64,000 nt of DNA. Source: Vitrella brassicaformis. Its lineage: Eukaryota; Sar; Vitrellaceae. Positions 11,461 to 24,000 of this stretch are shown piece by piece. Where the stretch lies: positions 36,108 to 100,107 of the forward strand of contig CDMY01000363.1 of the NCBI GenBank assembly GCA_001179505.1. The letters run 5' to 3'. The stretch's first letter is position 1, and the number at the start of each line of letters is the position of its first letter. The translations under genes were made by a program, and so were the position numbers. The notes beneath the pieces are model-generated. The model ran no database searches, was not told where the DNA came from, and saw only the letters and a list, made by a program, of their open reading frames with translations.

Positions 11461-13140
11461 TCATCCACCGCCCCTCGCAACAGCATAGCTATTGAAGACA
11501 CGCTCGTCATCATTGGCACCGTGCGGCCGTGGGATTGTCACATGGATGCCATAGTCGGATGCCTCGGCCCTCACCGCCCTGTACAGCATCTCACAGATGC
11601 CCACACGACGGCCGTCCACAGCGAAGCACCACAGCGGGGCGATGCCGCCCTGACCGCCCACCACACGACCGTTGCCATGCAAAGGGCCCTGCTGCTGCGC
11701 CGCCGCCGGCTGGCAGATGACCCGATTGCCCTCCCTCACGTATTGCTGGACGGCGTTGTTGATTCGGTCACCGATGGGCCGGTCACCGATTGGGATGCGG
11801 GGGGGCGGGTCGGGGGCCAGGTGGCCGATGAGTGTCACCACCTCGGTCGCCCATATGCCTCAAGGAGCCCGGTGGGCAGGTCATCGTGGAAGTCAGCAGC
11901 CGACACAGATGCTCCATGCTCCAGCAGCCCGATTAGCGTCTCGACATGACGTGGCCCTAGGTCTGCCGCCGCCGACAGCACTGTGTTGCAGCCCCATAGC
12001 GATATAGACGCTCCGGGGTGGCAGATCTGGCGCCCTCGACGGCAGACGCACGGTGTCGGGGTCCTTGTCGAGGGCCCTTGAGTGGCAGGGCGTGCTGGAG
12101 GGGTCGCCGGCCACTGCTGTCTAGTGCGTTGACGACGTCTTCGCCCAGCGTGTCGACGATGTAATCAATGAGCCGCTCCTGGCAGCTGGCGTCGGCCAGT
12201 GGGTGACGGCAGAACCGGTGGATGGGCTGCATGGCTCCCTCCTCGTCCCTCTCGGCTTCCTCCACCAGCACCGACTCGTCACGCTGCCCAAGCATCTTGA
12301 CTGCCCTCAGCACCTTAGCAGGCTCCTTGATGTGATGGAACCGCATCTCAGCCAGCAGCTCCATCCCTGCCACCGATGCTCCCCTTGCGAGCAAGAGATC
12401 GATTAACTCCCACCTACCATTCCTCACGGCCAAGCAGAGGGGGCCACGTACGCTGCCGCTCCGGGGCTCCATGGGCGCCGCCGCATCCAGGAGCGCGCGC
12501 ATCACACCAGCGGCCTCAGGCCCGTCCAGAAACCCGGCAGCAAGCTCAGGGACAGTCGAGGCGTAGGGCCTGATGATAATGTGCTTGACGTCGGCGCCTT
12601 GTTGTAGAGGTCGCGTGCCGCCGCCTCGCTGGTGGCCTCACACACAATGCCGGCGACTAGCTGCTTGGTCGGCTGGTTCGCGCCATTGAAATCCAGCTGC
12701 ATGGACCACCACCGAGGAACGAGTGAGCATATCTCCACTCGGTCGGAGAATGTGAGGGTCGCATTCGGCACGGAAGTGTAGGGTGCCGGGAGAGGATGGG
12801 ACACAGCTCAAATGGGGGACGCACCCTGAATGACCGGACCACGTAACACCAGATGAACCAACCGACCACATTACTACGTGTTGGTGTCCTTCCTTTCACC
12901 TGTGTGGGGTCGTACTTAGACGTCATCACCGACACCCACTTGGCCGTGCGGGGGCTCCCGAATTTGTCGTTGGCAACGACCAGCTACTCTGCCATGGCGC
13001 TGCTGGTGGCGTCGCTTGACAAGTCCGTCTGCGCCGATGATGGCGTAGCCGTACGTGCAGTCCACATGAGTACCCCTGTGTGAAGGGAGGACCATATGCA
13101 GAGACCATCTCCTCGGGCACATGGCCGATGGCGGGTTCAT
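11461..13140 (-). pseudogene. Ankyrin-like gene with CBM20-like remnant, multiply frameshifted
   Basis: Minus-strand blocks are collinear with the gene at 15944-17686. They are a TYGYAIIGA tract at about 13010-13060, matching the SYTYAIMGS of the other gene; QPTKQLVAGIVCEATSEAAA; QGADVKHIII; VMRALLDAAAPMEPRSGS; then ankyrin-type repeats (WELIDLLLARGASVAGMEL; ERLIDYIVDTLGEDVVNALD; HVETLIGLLEHGASVSAADF). These blocks need at least three different frames between about 12620 and 11830: one base extra before QGADVKH, then shifts after RRPLQHAL and after EAYGRP. I therefore treat it as a pseudogene or a badly sequenced gene. The C-terminal block (VTLIGHLAPDPPPRIPIGDR onward to 11461) matches nothing I know. 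Confidence 0.6.
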
Positions 13141-13491
13141 ACGGGTAGCCCGTGAGCCAAGCACCAAAGCAACTGATGGACGGATAGATGGAGGCACCAC
13201 ACAGCGCGATAGATAGAAGCAGGGTAGATCTTGCCCTTTGGTTGCCGTCCTCACTCCATGCACACATACTTACTGTGCCTGATTCCAGAAGCTGCCACGG
13301 TGAACAGGACCAGCACAGGCTCCCGGTCCTTCCGCCACATAATGCTCGACAACAAAGCCGCGTGCTGTGTGCTGCTGCTCGTAGCCTCGACTGAATGCAA
13401 TGACTGAATGCCAAGAGAGAAACAGCAGTACTTTGCGACTGCATGTGTGTTGGGGCATCCCTGAAACCGTTGAGAGAGAGGCTCGCAAGGG

Positions 13492-15354
13492 ATGGCGAGT
13501 CATAGAGCGCTGGTGCACGTGCACAGCGTGCGCACGGGAGCGGAGAGCCTGCCCATCACTCTCGGCGGCGGCCTGGCGCCCGAAGAGGGCCATTTCTTCG
13601 GCCACGGCATGTTCCACCGGCCTCTCCAGCCAGAGGTCAACCACGTCGAGTGCAAGGCGCAGGACCTCCCCCTCTCTGTCGAGGCCGTCCTCGGCCCGAC
13701 CAGCAGCAGCCACCCCACAAGCCGGAAGCGAGCCGTCCTGTGGTGTCACTATGCACACCACCCTGAAGCCTTGGAGAGGATCTCCAAGTGCTGTCAGGAG
13801 GACGGCTTTGCGCTGTCCAAGATCGAGCTGGACACGCACCACACCGGCAATGGCGACAAGGCCAGCCTACGGCTCGAGGTGGAGCCCTTCCCCCAGCCCG
13901 ACACAGACGACCCTCCCCCTGGCCCTCCCTCTCCCCCTCACCCTACCGGCCCCTACCCCCTCCTCCCCCCTCAGCCTGTCGCACCAGCCCGCGACAAGTG
14001 CATCGCGAGGGACGGCTGGGGACAAGACGACGTGCATCGGCTGCTGATGCTCCGGGAGCGACTCAAGGAGGTCATCCGCGTGCCGAGCGTGAGTGAGGGA
14101 TGCATGGGAGAGACAAGGCCGAGAGGGGGAAGGGGGCAGAAGTGGATGGACAGACATTTGTTTCTGTCTGGTTGTGTCTTTCTCTTTATTTGCCATTCAG
14201 GATGACGAGATCATCGCCCAGTCGCGATGGATGAGCCTGAGCAAGCTCTTGGACGCCCCCGACTGCATCGGCACCATGCGGAGCTTCGAGCTCCACCTGC
14301 AAGAGCCCACCCACGACAGGTCTGCGGGCGACATCCCGTGGGTGGCGCAGGTCATGGAGCTGCTGCGGAGCTATGGGGTGGGGGTCAAGAGTCTGCGGCT
14401 GCTGCCAAGGAAGAGCGGCTTCGTGAGCGGATACCTGTACCTGAAGCCGACTCGACTGGTCCGTGCACTGCTGCTGGGCAGGTGAGTGGATGGGCACACT
14501 GGCGGGCGGGGAAGTTGCATAGAATACGCGTGTCTGTTTGGGTGTTGGTGATGGCTGGTTGTCAGTGAGTCCAAGTTCCGGGAGTACGTCTCGGACATGG
14601 TCGCTGAGATGCTGCGCATCGAAGGCTGCCGACCCGACGGCATCGCAGAGCCCACAGGCAACGGGTACACGCAGACAGACATGCACACTTTCCCTCTCAC
14701 ACATCTTCCCTTTCTCCATCTGCCATTGTCAGCACACTGTCGCCCATCGTCGAGATCCCCCCAGCCATCACACCCGCCCCCGCCCCTGTCCATAATGCGC
14801 CACCTGAGGCGCCACCTGCGACGTCAGAGGGCCAGCAGCGGCCGATGGACGGCAGGTGGGTGAGGGCGCCCGAGGAGCCGCAACGGCAGCAGGACAGGGC
14901 CGAGGGCGACGACCACGGGGAGGGCGCGGCGGCGACATGGACAGCAGATGGCACTGAGGGGCAGGAGTCCTCTCCATCTGCCTCGGGCTCTTCGCCCGAC
15001 AAGCCGACGTTGAGTTCGCTCGACTCGGCGCTGACTGTGTCCACCACGACGACGACGACGCGCCACACCACCGTGTCGCCGCGGCACTCGTCCGACACGG
15101 GCAGGAGCAGCGACGCCAGCTTCCGTGTGGGCCAGGGCACCAAGGTGGACGTCTACATGCACACCGACACGATGGAGAACATCGAGCTGTGCTGCCACAA
15201 GACACGGGAGGACATCGGCGCCTTCATGGAGCAGTCCGACACCGGCAAGTTCATCACCATGATGGGCAATGCCGTCGGAGGCTGGGGCAGGAGCGTGTGG
15301 GGCCTCGCACAGAGGGTGGGCCAGTGGGAGGGATTGGACTGGCAGTGGGGATGA
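13492..15354 (+). CDS. Intact member of a duplicated unknown protein family
   Basis: Exons 13492-14088, 14201-14481, 14566-14664 and 14733-15354 join in phase to 532 residues plus stop. I do not recognise the family. Exon 1 holds GGGLAPEEGHFFGHGMFH, a Pro-rich linker (PPPGPPSPPHP) and DKCIARDGWGQDDVHRLLML. Exon 2 holds DDEIIAQSRWMSLSKLLDAP and SLRLLPRKSGFVSGYLYLKP. Exon 3 holds KFREYVSDMVAEMLRIEGC. Exon 4 is Pro/Ser/Thr-rich, then ends in a compact segment, VGQGTKVDVYMHTDTMENIE to GNAVGGWGRSVWGLAQR. No signal peptide or membrane segment is obvious. Fragments of the same family lie at 7.9-11.0 kb and 44.9-45.7 kb. The start ATG is the first in the frame; the exon boundaries are backed by the same splice sites in the broken copies. 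Confidence 0.75.
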
Positions 15355-15943
15355 GCCAGTGCGACTCTTGAGTGAGCCAGCCATTGGGGCGGGCGCCTCT
15401 CTCTGGCTGGCAGGGCAGTTTTGTTTTTGGGGCGTGGGAGCCATTTGTGTTTTTCTGTGGGGGGAGTGGGGGCGTAAGGGGAAGTGTGAGGGGGGAAGGA
15501 GTCGTTGTCGTTGCTGATGGGTCAGGGGTGTTTGAAAGCGACAGTGGGTCATGGCGCGTTGGATCTGAGTGGTTCGGCCACGCATGCACGCAGGCCCGCA
15601 TGTACCTGTGTTGTATAGGCCAGAGAAGGACTGCAGAGGGTGGGTGCTTCGAGTGAGTATGTGAGTGGGTGGGTGGGGTCAGGTCAGACAGCTTGACGGC
15701 ATTGAGTCGAACAATCGTATGCGTGTCGTTTCGAGTTCAATACGGTTCCTCACGGGCATGGAATGAGCACATGGCGTCTCTGTACAGGCGACGACATCCA
15801 TGCACATGAACCACACACGTGACACGCATCAACGTCATGGAGGTCCACTGGTCTCTGTCATCTTGCGATATGTACACATGAATCGAAGAAACCTCTCACG
15901 CATGCGGCACGAGCGATAGGGCGACAGACATCTGCCCTCAAAG
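15355..15943. other. Intergenic, convergent 3' ends
   Basis: This separates the 3' ends of the unknown-family gene (+) and the ankyrin-like gene (-). I see no gene or RNA in it. G-rich in its first half (near 15420-15530). Confidence 0.6.
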
Positions 15944-17686
15944 TCAGATGTGAGAGTATATGCAATCACACGCGTCGTAGCCGATCTCCATGTCGCTCAA
16001 GCTGTACTGGTCATCCCATCCCAACACATCCAGCGCATCCAGGCCGGCCCTCGACACTGACGCTCCCTTCTCCAGCAACTTCACCATGTCGGTCACGTCC
16101 ACCCCCAACAACTCCTCGTCTCTCCTCTCGGCCCACTCAGCGTCACTCCACCCGCTCTCCACACGCAGCCATGCCACCTCACGGAACAGCGACTCCATCA
16201 CGTGGATGTCGTCTGCCCCACGGTCGAGGAGTTTGTTGATGGTGGCTCGCTTGACATCCCACCCGCCGAAGTCAAACATGAGGGACCGGTAGGCGTGCTG
16301 GAGGGGTCGCCGGCCGTGGTCGTCTGGTGCGTTGACGACGTCTTCGCCCACTGTGTCGATCAAATACTCGATGAGCTGCTCCTGGCAGCTGGTGTCGGCC
16401 AGTGGGAATTGGCAGAAGTGGTGGATGGGCTGCTCTCCGTTGCCGTCCTTCTCCCAGAGGACCGACTCGTCACGATCGCCAAGCATCTTGATGACCTCCA
16501 GTATCTCATGACCCTCCCCCGCCCCTTCATCCCCGTAGGTCTCCTCGCTGGCCATCCCATGGACCAGGCACTGACCTGTGACGTCGGCGCCGTACTGGGG
16601 CTGCATCATGAGCTTGACGAGGCTCCAGCTGCCCGTGCCAATCGCCCTCGAGAGTGCGATGCCAGGCTTGTCTGCCTCGGGGGGGTGCGATCGGCCCCCC
16701 TGCATCCAGCAGCTCCCTCACCACTCCCTCAGCGGCCTCTGGGCACAGGTGCTCGACAGCCAGCTCGACAAGGGTCCGTTTGTCGCTGTCTGCCGTCACG
16801 ATGGCCTCGGCATCGGCCCCCTGCTCGAGCAGACCTCGTGCAGTGTGACCAGTGATGTCCTCACGCACGATTCTGGTGGCCAGCTGCTTGGTCAACTGAC
16901 ATGCACCGTCGTAGAATTCGAGTTCGGTCTGCTGATGGTGGGGCCGGCAGACGGTGAAGCTGTCTGGGAGGGGGACGGGGTGGGTGACGGGGGTGAAGGG
17001 GGCAGGCTGCTCGCTGTCGCTCGACATGGAATGGATGAGCTGATAGATGGGCAACGCACACACACACACACACACGCACAGAGAGAGAGAGCCCCATCCA
17101 TTGGATCGTTCACACTGGCCAATGCTTCAATCTCCTGTCCCGTACCTCCTTATCAATCTCCTCGGTCATTTTCTCCCGCCGCACACGGCTGGACATCAGC
17201 GCGTAGCGGTCGTCGAATGTGTCGTCGATCAGCAGCGCCCTGCAGTCCACAACCAGTGTGCGCGACCCCTACTCAGCTGCTGTCGCCGAGGGGCCTGCAA
17301 CGACGGCACCACAGGCACAGCAGTGAACGCCCTGCCTGCCTGCGTGCCTGCCCTCCTGTGTACCTGATGAGGCAGCTGCTTGTGTCGAGCCCATGATAGC
17401 GTAGGTGTAGCTGTGCTCGCCCAGCGGGACGGCCACGGTGAGGCTCCACACGGGCTGGCCGGAGCAGGCCATCGTCAGGGTCTTATCGCCAATCAACACT
17501 ACAACTGAATGAACGCATCCACACACGCAAACAACACGCATTCCTTTCCTCTTGTGTCACCTATTCTCCCATCCAGCATTCACCTGCGTCGCCTTGCTTG
17601 AGCGGCGTCTGCTTGGCCACGTTGACATTGAACGTCACGGGTGCGGTGAGCACGTGCTGCGATGACGGCGACTGTGAGGACGCCAT
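15944..17686 (-). CDS. CBM20-like plus ankyrin-like protein, with a homopolymer frameshift
   Basis: Minus-strand exons 17686-17584 and 17498-17364 encode VTFNVNVAKQTPLKQGDA joined in phase to VLIGDKTLTM and VWSLTVAVPLGEHSYTYAI. This has the spacing of a CBM20 starch-binding domain (beta strands, central Trp, then G-x-x-x-Y-x-Y); the assignment is by pattern only. A segment RALLIDDTFDDRYALMSSRV (about 17250-17150) and a large exon from about 17045 follow; I could not fix the splice joining the CBM20-like part to the next segment. Ankyrin-like units include GLLEQGADAEAIV, LIEYLIDTVGEDVVNAPDD, TINKLLDRGADDIHV and MVKLLEKGASVSRAG. The frame breaks at a run of seven G at 16679-16685; six would restore LLDAGGPIAPPEADKPG. 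This is either a sequencing error or a young null allele. The gene is head-to-head with the RNF213-like gene. Confidence 0.6.
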
Positions 17687-18068
17687 TGTGCGACGGTTAG
17701 TACCTGAAGCAGAGCAGACACACATCACCGCCGCGGTGGCTCCTTCATATAGGTGTGACCAAGGCATAACTTACAATGAATTTCTCAATCACCAAGGAGA
17801 AACTCCTCCTCCACAGCAACTCATCCTCCCCTCAGCTCAGCGACTCCTCCTCCAATCTGCGAGCTTGCGAGCTTAGTTTTCCTCCATGAGTAGGAATATC
17901 CCTGAGTAGGTTCTTCTCTGCTGTTCTGTCCCAGTAACGTGTCCAGCGCTCTTGCGAAGGCATGTGTCATTGAATTGCATTTGAGGTTCTGCGTGGAGAT
18001 CTGCGAGTGGAGATATCTGTTGGTGGAGATCTGCAAGTGTGAGTCACGGAGCCACTCACGACGCCACT
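17687..18068. promoter_or_regulatory. Shared divergent promoter region with GTGGAGAT repeats
   Basis: These 382 nt separate the start codons of the CBM20/ankyrin gene (-) and the RNF213-like gene (+). Between about 17993 and 18035 the motif GTGGAGAT occurs three times at near-regular spacing: GTGGAGATCTGCGA, GTGGAGATATCTGTTG, GTGGAGATCTGCAA. It ends about 35 nt before the RNF213-like ATG, so it could be a 5' UTR or a binding-site array. A regulatory role is inference. Confidence 0.4.
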
Positions 18069-21000
18069 ATGGTGGAGGGCAGGAGGAAGAAGCCCAAATC
18101 ATGGGCTCGGGTAGTTGATGGCGAGTCGTCTGGTGATGAATTTGATGACGCTGGTGATGACACACCTGTGCCGGCTGCTGCGGCAGGAGCACCGCTGGGA
18201 CGTGACGGCACGGCCCAGCTATCGAAGACTGATGAGTCGGGTGTTCACACCTTCTGGGCCGTCTTCCCAGCAACATGCATCTCAGAGGAATGTAAGCGAA
18301 CGCACCAAGACACACACTGCAGATGCCTGTGTGCATCTGTGTGGATGAATGTCTGTATACAGGCAGAGTTTATCTGCATTCTGACGCGTTTGGGTGGCAG
18401 CTCTCTGCGGCCAACAAGATGGAGCGGGTGCAGGGCGTCAAGCCGGATCACATCTTCTTCTACCTCAAGTGCCGCATCGAGCAGCCTCACATCAACTGCA
18501 AGCTCGCAGTCGCCGTGCCCCCGCGCCACGAGCTCATCTACGAGAAGGGTGACGCATCCACCTGGTCGCCAACCCACGACCGATGGATCGATTTCAGTTA
18601 CCTGCAGAACAAGTACGGCATCGTGGCATCTCGCCAGCACGTCCTGTACGTCAAGGATCATTTGGTGCAAGGCTTCTGGCAGACGCCCATGAAGATGATC
18701 CGGGACTTTTTCACACCAGGAGCTCGTGATCCGCAGGTCCACCTGCTGCCCCGGGGCTCATGGGCTTGGCGCAACACTTCGTCGCTCGTCTACCTTATGC
18801 CACCCATGCTCAAGAAGCTCGCCAGGGAGGGCCGGGTTGACATCCTTGAATGGAAGGCGCTGATCCAGGCAGCAAGTGTGGCGATGCAAACTGCGCGGAT
18901 CAAGTATATCGACTCCGAGTACCTCACGATCATCAGGGAGGTCCTGCAGCTTGGCACGAGCGTCCACCCCATGTTCGCATTCGATCCCGACTGCATCGAT
19001 TCTCGGCGTCCCCTGGCTGTTTCGGCTGCTTCTGAGCTGATTGCTGGACTGCGCCGGTCCTTCCATCTTATCCCACACCTGGCCGCGAGCCGAGACGCTC
19101 GTCAGGTGAGAGGGCACAGATGAGGGAACGCAATGAGAGGGCGTTTAGAGGGGGTATCACTGTGGCGCTGTCTGTTGCGTTCCTTCAGATTGCGGCTGAG
19201 TGGATGGACAAGTTTCTTCAGCTCCTCAAGCCCTCTCACCACGCTCTCCGCAATTCGAAGGACGAAAGCGAGTTGATGGGCTACATCCTGGTGTCGTTGT
19301 TCCGCGCGCAGCTCGTGGGCGAGTCCGTCAGCCACACGCAGCTCCTGGGGCAGTGCCAAGACGTCGATGTCATGCGGTACGTGTTGAAAGAGCTGATCGA
19401 GCTGTGCTTCACCGACGGCCGGCTGGATGTGGAGAAGGCGACGACCATCCTCCTGCTGGTGCCCATGCGGGAGTGCCTGAAGGATGCCATCGATCTCGTG
19501 TTGGACAGCCCGTTCCGGAACGCCTCCCTCGTGTGCAAGGGCCTGGTCCACAGACTGCGGGCGTATCCGACACACGCGTCACATGAAGAAGGTAGGGCTG
19601 GGAAGGCGGATAGAGTAATCATGATGGATACGAGCTGATTGTGTGATATCTGTTGTAGGAAGCAAGTTGCTGCATTTTCTACGAATCGTTCTTGATGCCG
19701 TCCACCAGCACGTAGCCTTCTTCTTCGAGGATCCAACGTGTGTGGTCTCGGTCATCGACCTGCTGGAGGAGATCATGAAAGCCCCAGCATTCGCAGTACG
19801 AGAAGCAGCGGGGAGCTCGCCGGATGGGCTAAACGCCTCGTGTGGCTGTGCTGTGTCCCTCAGGTTGAGATGGCGCTGAAGCACAAGCGCAGCGATCTCA
19901 TCATCAGCAAGTTTGCCGCCATATTCGCCCTGCCGGAGGCTCACCGGGCGAGCGAGCTGCCCAAGATGGGTCCTGTGCTCCAGTTGCTGCGACAACGCAT
20001 CCGCCGCTACCTCGACAGCGTCCAAGCAGACCGCCAGGTCAACAGGCAAATACCTACATGCTCAATCACATGTCGGCCTCGTATTGATTCGGCTGTCCTG
20101 CTCACTGCATCTGCATGTGCAGAAAGCTGCTTTCGAGATCTATCGTGATGTCTTGGCGGCCTTGTCAAACCTGTGGGACGAGCAGTCGAGTGACAGCGTC
20201 CTTAGCCAGCTGGTAGCTGAGGTCGTCAACAATCTTCCGAAAAGCTTCTTCGTGAACAGCAACATCATGGAGACTCCGCTGGTGCAGCTGCTGCCCCAGC
20301 TGCCACAAAACCTACAGCAGGTCCGCTGCAGAAAGACGTGCAGAAGAGAATGGCAAAGGTCACTTGTGTGGGTTTGCAGATCCTGAACAAGCAGGCATTG
20401 GAGGTCTTCGGTGCAGCAGCAATCGATGAGTCGAGTCAGCTGCAGTTCTTTGAGAAGATCCACAAGACGCTAAAGCGCATGGATGTGTCGCGCTACCAGC
20501 CCGCCCAGCTGCAGTATCTTGTGGACTGCACCACGGCCCTCCTCAGGCAGCTGGAGGAGTCCACCAAGCTGCCCCCAAGCACAGCTCAGTCCAGCGTGCC
20601 CCTCGAAGTGGTGCGGATGGTCGACAAGGCGGCTCTTTACCGATTCTTATCCCGATTCGAGGCTGATGTTGTGGCGTCCAATCTGACCGCAGCCATCCCA
20701 CAGCTCAGGACAATCGTCACTTCCCTCCAGCGATCATTCCTGGCTCCTTATCGCGATCTCCTCCATCAGCTGGGCAACGGAGATGTCTACAAGGCAACTC
20801 TCGACTTCATCTACAGGCACCAGGAGGCCTTTGCTGCAATTGCCGGCCAAGACAGTGAGAGGGAGGCGATTGTCAAGGCCATCGATGATCTCATGCGAAA
20901 GAAGCGGGCCATCGAGGACAAGGAGGGGACGTGTGAGGCCTTCCTCACTCAGTGCTGTACCGATGACGGCCCCCTGGGTGTCTACCGGGAGAGCTGTCGC

Positions 21001-24000
21001 ACGCGCCTCCATGAACACGCTGCGCTCAGGTCGGGGGACACAGATTAAACATGAAGGGACGGTCCGGACGTATGCTCTCCTGCCTTTTCTTCAGAGATGA
21101 GTCCGTTGGTCTCAAGAACTGGAGGGCCTTTGCTCTCGTGGAGCGAGATGAAACACTGCAGGTGATTCCAGTCTGACAACATCGCTGCACGAACAGCAGC
21201 TCTGGTGCCTTTTTCTCTTCTGGCAGGCCATGGGTTTCGCTGCCAGTGCGGTGAGCTCCCCGCTGTGCTACAAGCTGATGCTGGACTCGACCAAACTGGC
21301 GCCCTGCGGACCGCCGACCACCGTCTTCGACCCAGCAGCCTTTTCCCAGCTCGTGGAGGCGTCAGTGACGAAGTTCCAGGAGCAGCTCCAGTCCGCATAC
21401 GGCCTGCTCGTGTCGCCAAGGGCCCTGAATGCCGAGTGCTGGCCTCTTGTTCAACCGGTGATGGCGCTGCTGCCCAGCAGCAGACCGCCAGCGGCACACG
21501 AGACGCCTTCGCAGGCCCGCGAGAGGGCGCATCAAGACCGAGAGATTCGGCAGGCAGAGCTGCATCGCATCCTGACCCAGGAGGTCGCCCACCTGCAGCA
21601 GCTCATGCGGCAGATAGGCATCCCTGCCCAGAGGCTTTCAGGGGATGCTGACCTCGTCAGCAGCACGGAGCGATGGATCATCGCGTGGGAGACTGTGCCA
21701 AAAGTGGAGGCACTGCTTGCGCTGATCAAAGAGCATGAGATGTCGAGATTTCCTTTCGCCAGCAGCAGCCAGGACATGCAGCGGTTGAGGGAGCTCGCGA
21801 CTGAGGTCGCTGGCGCAACGACCAAACAGCAACTAGAGGAGCGGGTGTCAGACATGACCCGAATATGCCCGTCGCTCAGCCATGTGTCCCTCGACCAGCT
21901 CAAAGGCCTCCACGGTGCCATCAAGTCGTCGCTGCTCAGGAGGATCCTCTACCATACGGATGATGCATCCTTCTCAACATTCTTTGAGATGCGGTGAGTA
22001 CAGCACAGCACAGTTCAGGGTGGCGAAATCGGTCATCTCCTGCTGTTCGTGTTGCGCAGGCTGAGTCATGCTTCAGATCCGCTGGACGTCGACCTGCTGC
22101 AATCATTCAGGTGAATGAGTGACGATAGAGAATGAAGGTGGACAGAGGTCATTCCGCTCTGCTGCTGGCTGCGCATTTACAGGCGGCTTCGTCACGAGTT
22201 GTTCCCGTATCTTTCGTCAGCTGATGCGACGTTGGAGGAGTTCCTGCACACGTGTTCGATGCTGTCTGCCTTCGACATGGAGCTGTACACCAGCCATGCG
22301 GCGCGCATCACACACATGCTGTCGGCAGCTGCTCAATTTGAGGGCGTCACGGTGCGTACATGGCATCTGCGACGAAACACAACACACAAATGTCAATCGT
22401 GCATCACGTCGCTCGCTTCCTTGGTCTTGTCCGCAGGCGCTCGAGACTCTGTGTCACCTGTACAACTTCGGCTCATTCAACATCCGCGTGATCGACAATG
22501 CGAGTGACGCCACACTCATTGCATCCTACAAGCTGCCGGCCGGGACCTGCAATGAGCTGTCATACGAGGACCTGACCGAGCTGCGCAACCAGATCTCTCT
22601 GCAGGTGAGGAGTGGAGGGAAGTGGCAGGCACTCGATCCCATTCATTTGTTATGTCGTGTTGTACAGGACCTTCCGACCAGCCAGGACGACGACAATGAG
22701 GAGCCTGCAGCTGCAGCGACGACAGCAAGCGGTGAGGAGCTTCTTACAGTCAGCAGCCTCCTCCATAATCGCGACAAGAAAACAGGTGAGCGGGCAGAAA
22801 CCATGGGGCGTCATTCCGGCGAACCTGAGTGCTATGTGCGCCCTACGTTTCTGCAGCCTACGTGAAGGCCTTTGCAGCCAACCTTGAGAGCTCTGTGAGG
22901 ATTCGAGACCTGCTTACTGGTCTCTGCCGCGATGGTCATTTGCGCTACCAAGAAGGTGTTCTGCCCATTCGTGTGAGCTGCGAGGTGGACGAATTCCGGA
23001 GGGAGAGGGAGGCGCTGGAGGACGAATGACTGGTGTGGCGCAGGACACTGGCGGAGAGGCGGAGGGCGCTCCCCATCCTGTCGCTGCTGTCTGGCCCGAA
23101 GCAGCTCATCCGCATCTTGAAGCTGGCGAGGCAGTGTGCTCAAGCCGCCGGCACGGGAGACGAGATTGGTGAGGCCGTCCATCTGGACGAGTTGGCATCG
23201 TCGCTGTCGTTTGTGGCCCCTGTCAAGATGGATTTGCTGCGGCCTGCCATCGGTCCGCTGCAAGGTGTGTTTGAGGGGATACAGGACGAGAGCCAAGGAC
23301 TGAGGGAGGTCTTCTCGGGCGTTGCAAGCTTCTTGCGGGCGGCGTTCGAGTACGCCTTCCAAAGGCCTCAGGGCCTCCTGACTGGGCAGGCGCTGCCTCC
23401 AGGGCTCATGTCTGACACAGCAACTTCGCAGGCCCGACCACTTCGAAGCCTGGTGCAGACTCTGTCAGATCTGCCGATCCGCGAGGACCTTCCATTCGTC
23501 GTTGGCGAGACGGATATGGACAGCACTCTTTTCCTGGAGGTCGCGTCGGTCCTCTACTACATGGAGTTCTCTCGCAAGCCAGCTCCATGGTCAGCTGACA
23601 CACAGGAGAAGCCAGGACGTGGGCATGTGCCATTGTCTGTTATGTGTACACCTGCGTGCAGGGAGGTGTTGTTTCTGACCAGCAGGACAGCGACTGCTGA
23701 TCTGAATAGCTTTCTCGAGAGATGGGCAGAGAGCCACCTGCTGGAGGACCTGATCGGCGGGCAGAGGAGGGGGCTGTTCATGCTGTGCTGTGTCGAGGTA
23801 TCGGTAGAGACCGAGCAGGAAATCGTGTCGGTCATCATGCGACTGAGAGAGGAGCTCCGCGGGTAAGCGAATAGGCCAACGGGTACACACAGACATGCCA
23901 TGCAAGATGCCTTGTATATTTCCCTCTAGGATGGAGAAGAAGGCAAGAAAAGCAACTCTCGCCAAGACCCTACCGATGCTGATCTTGCAGTCGACGAAGG

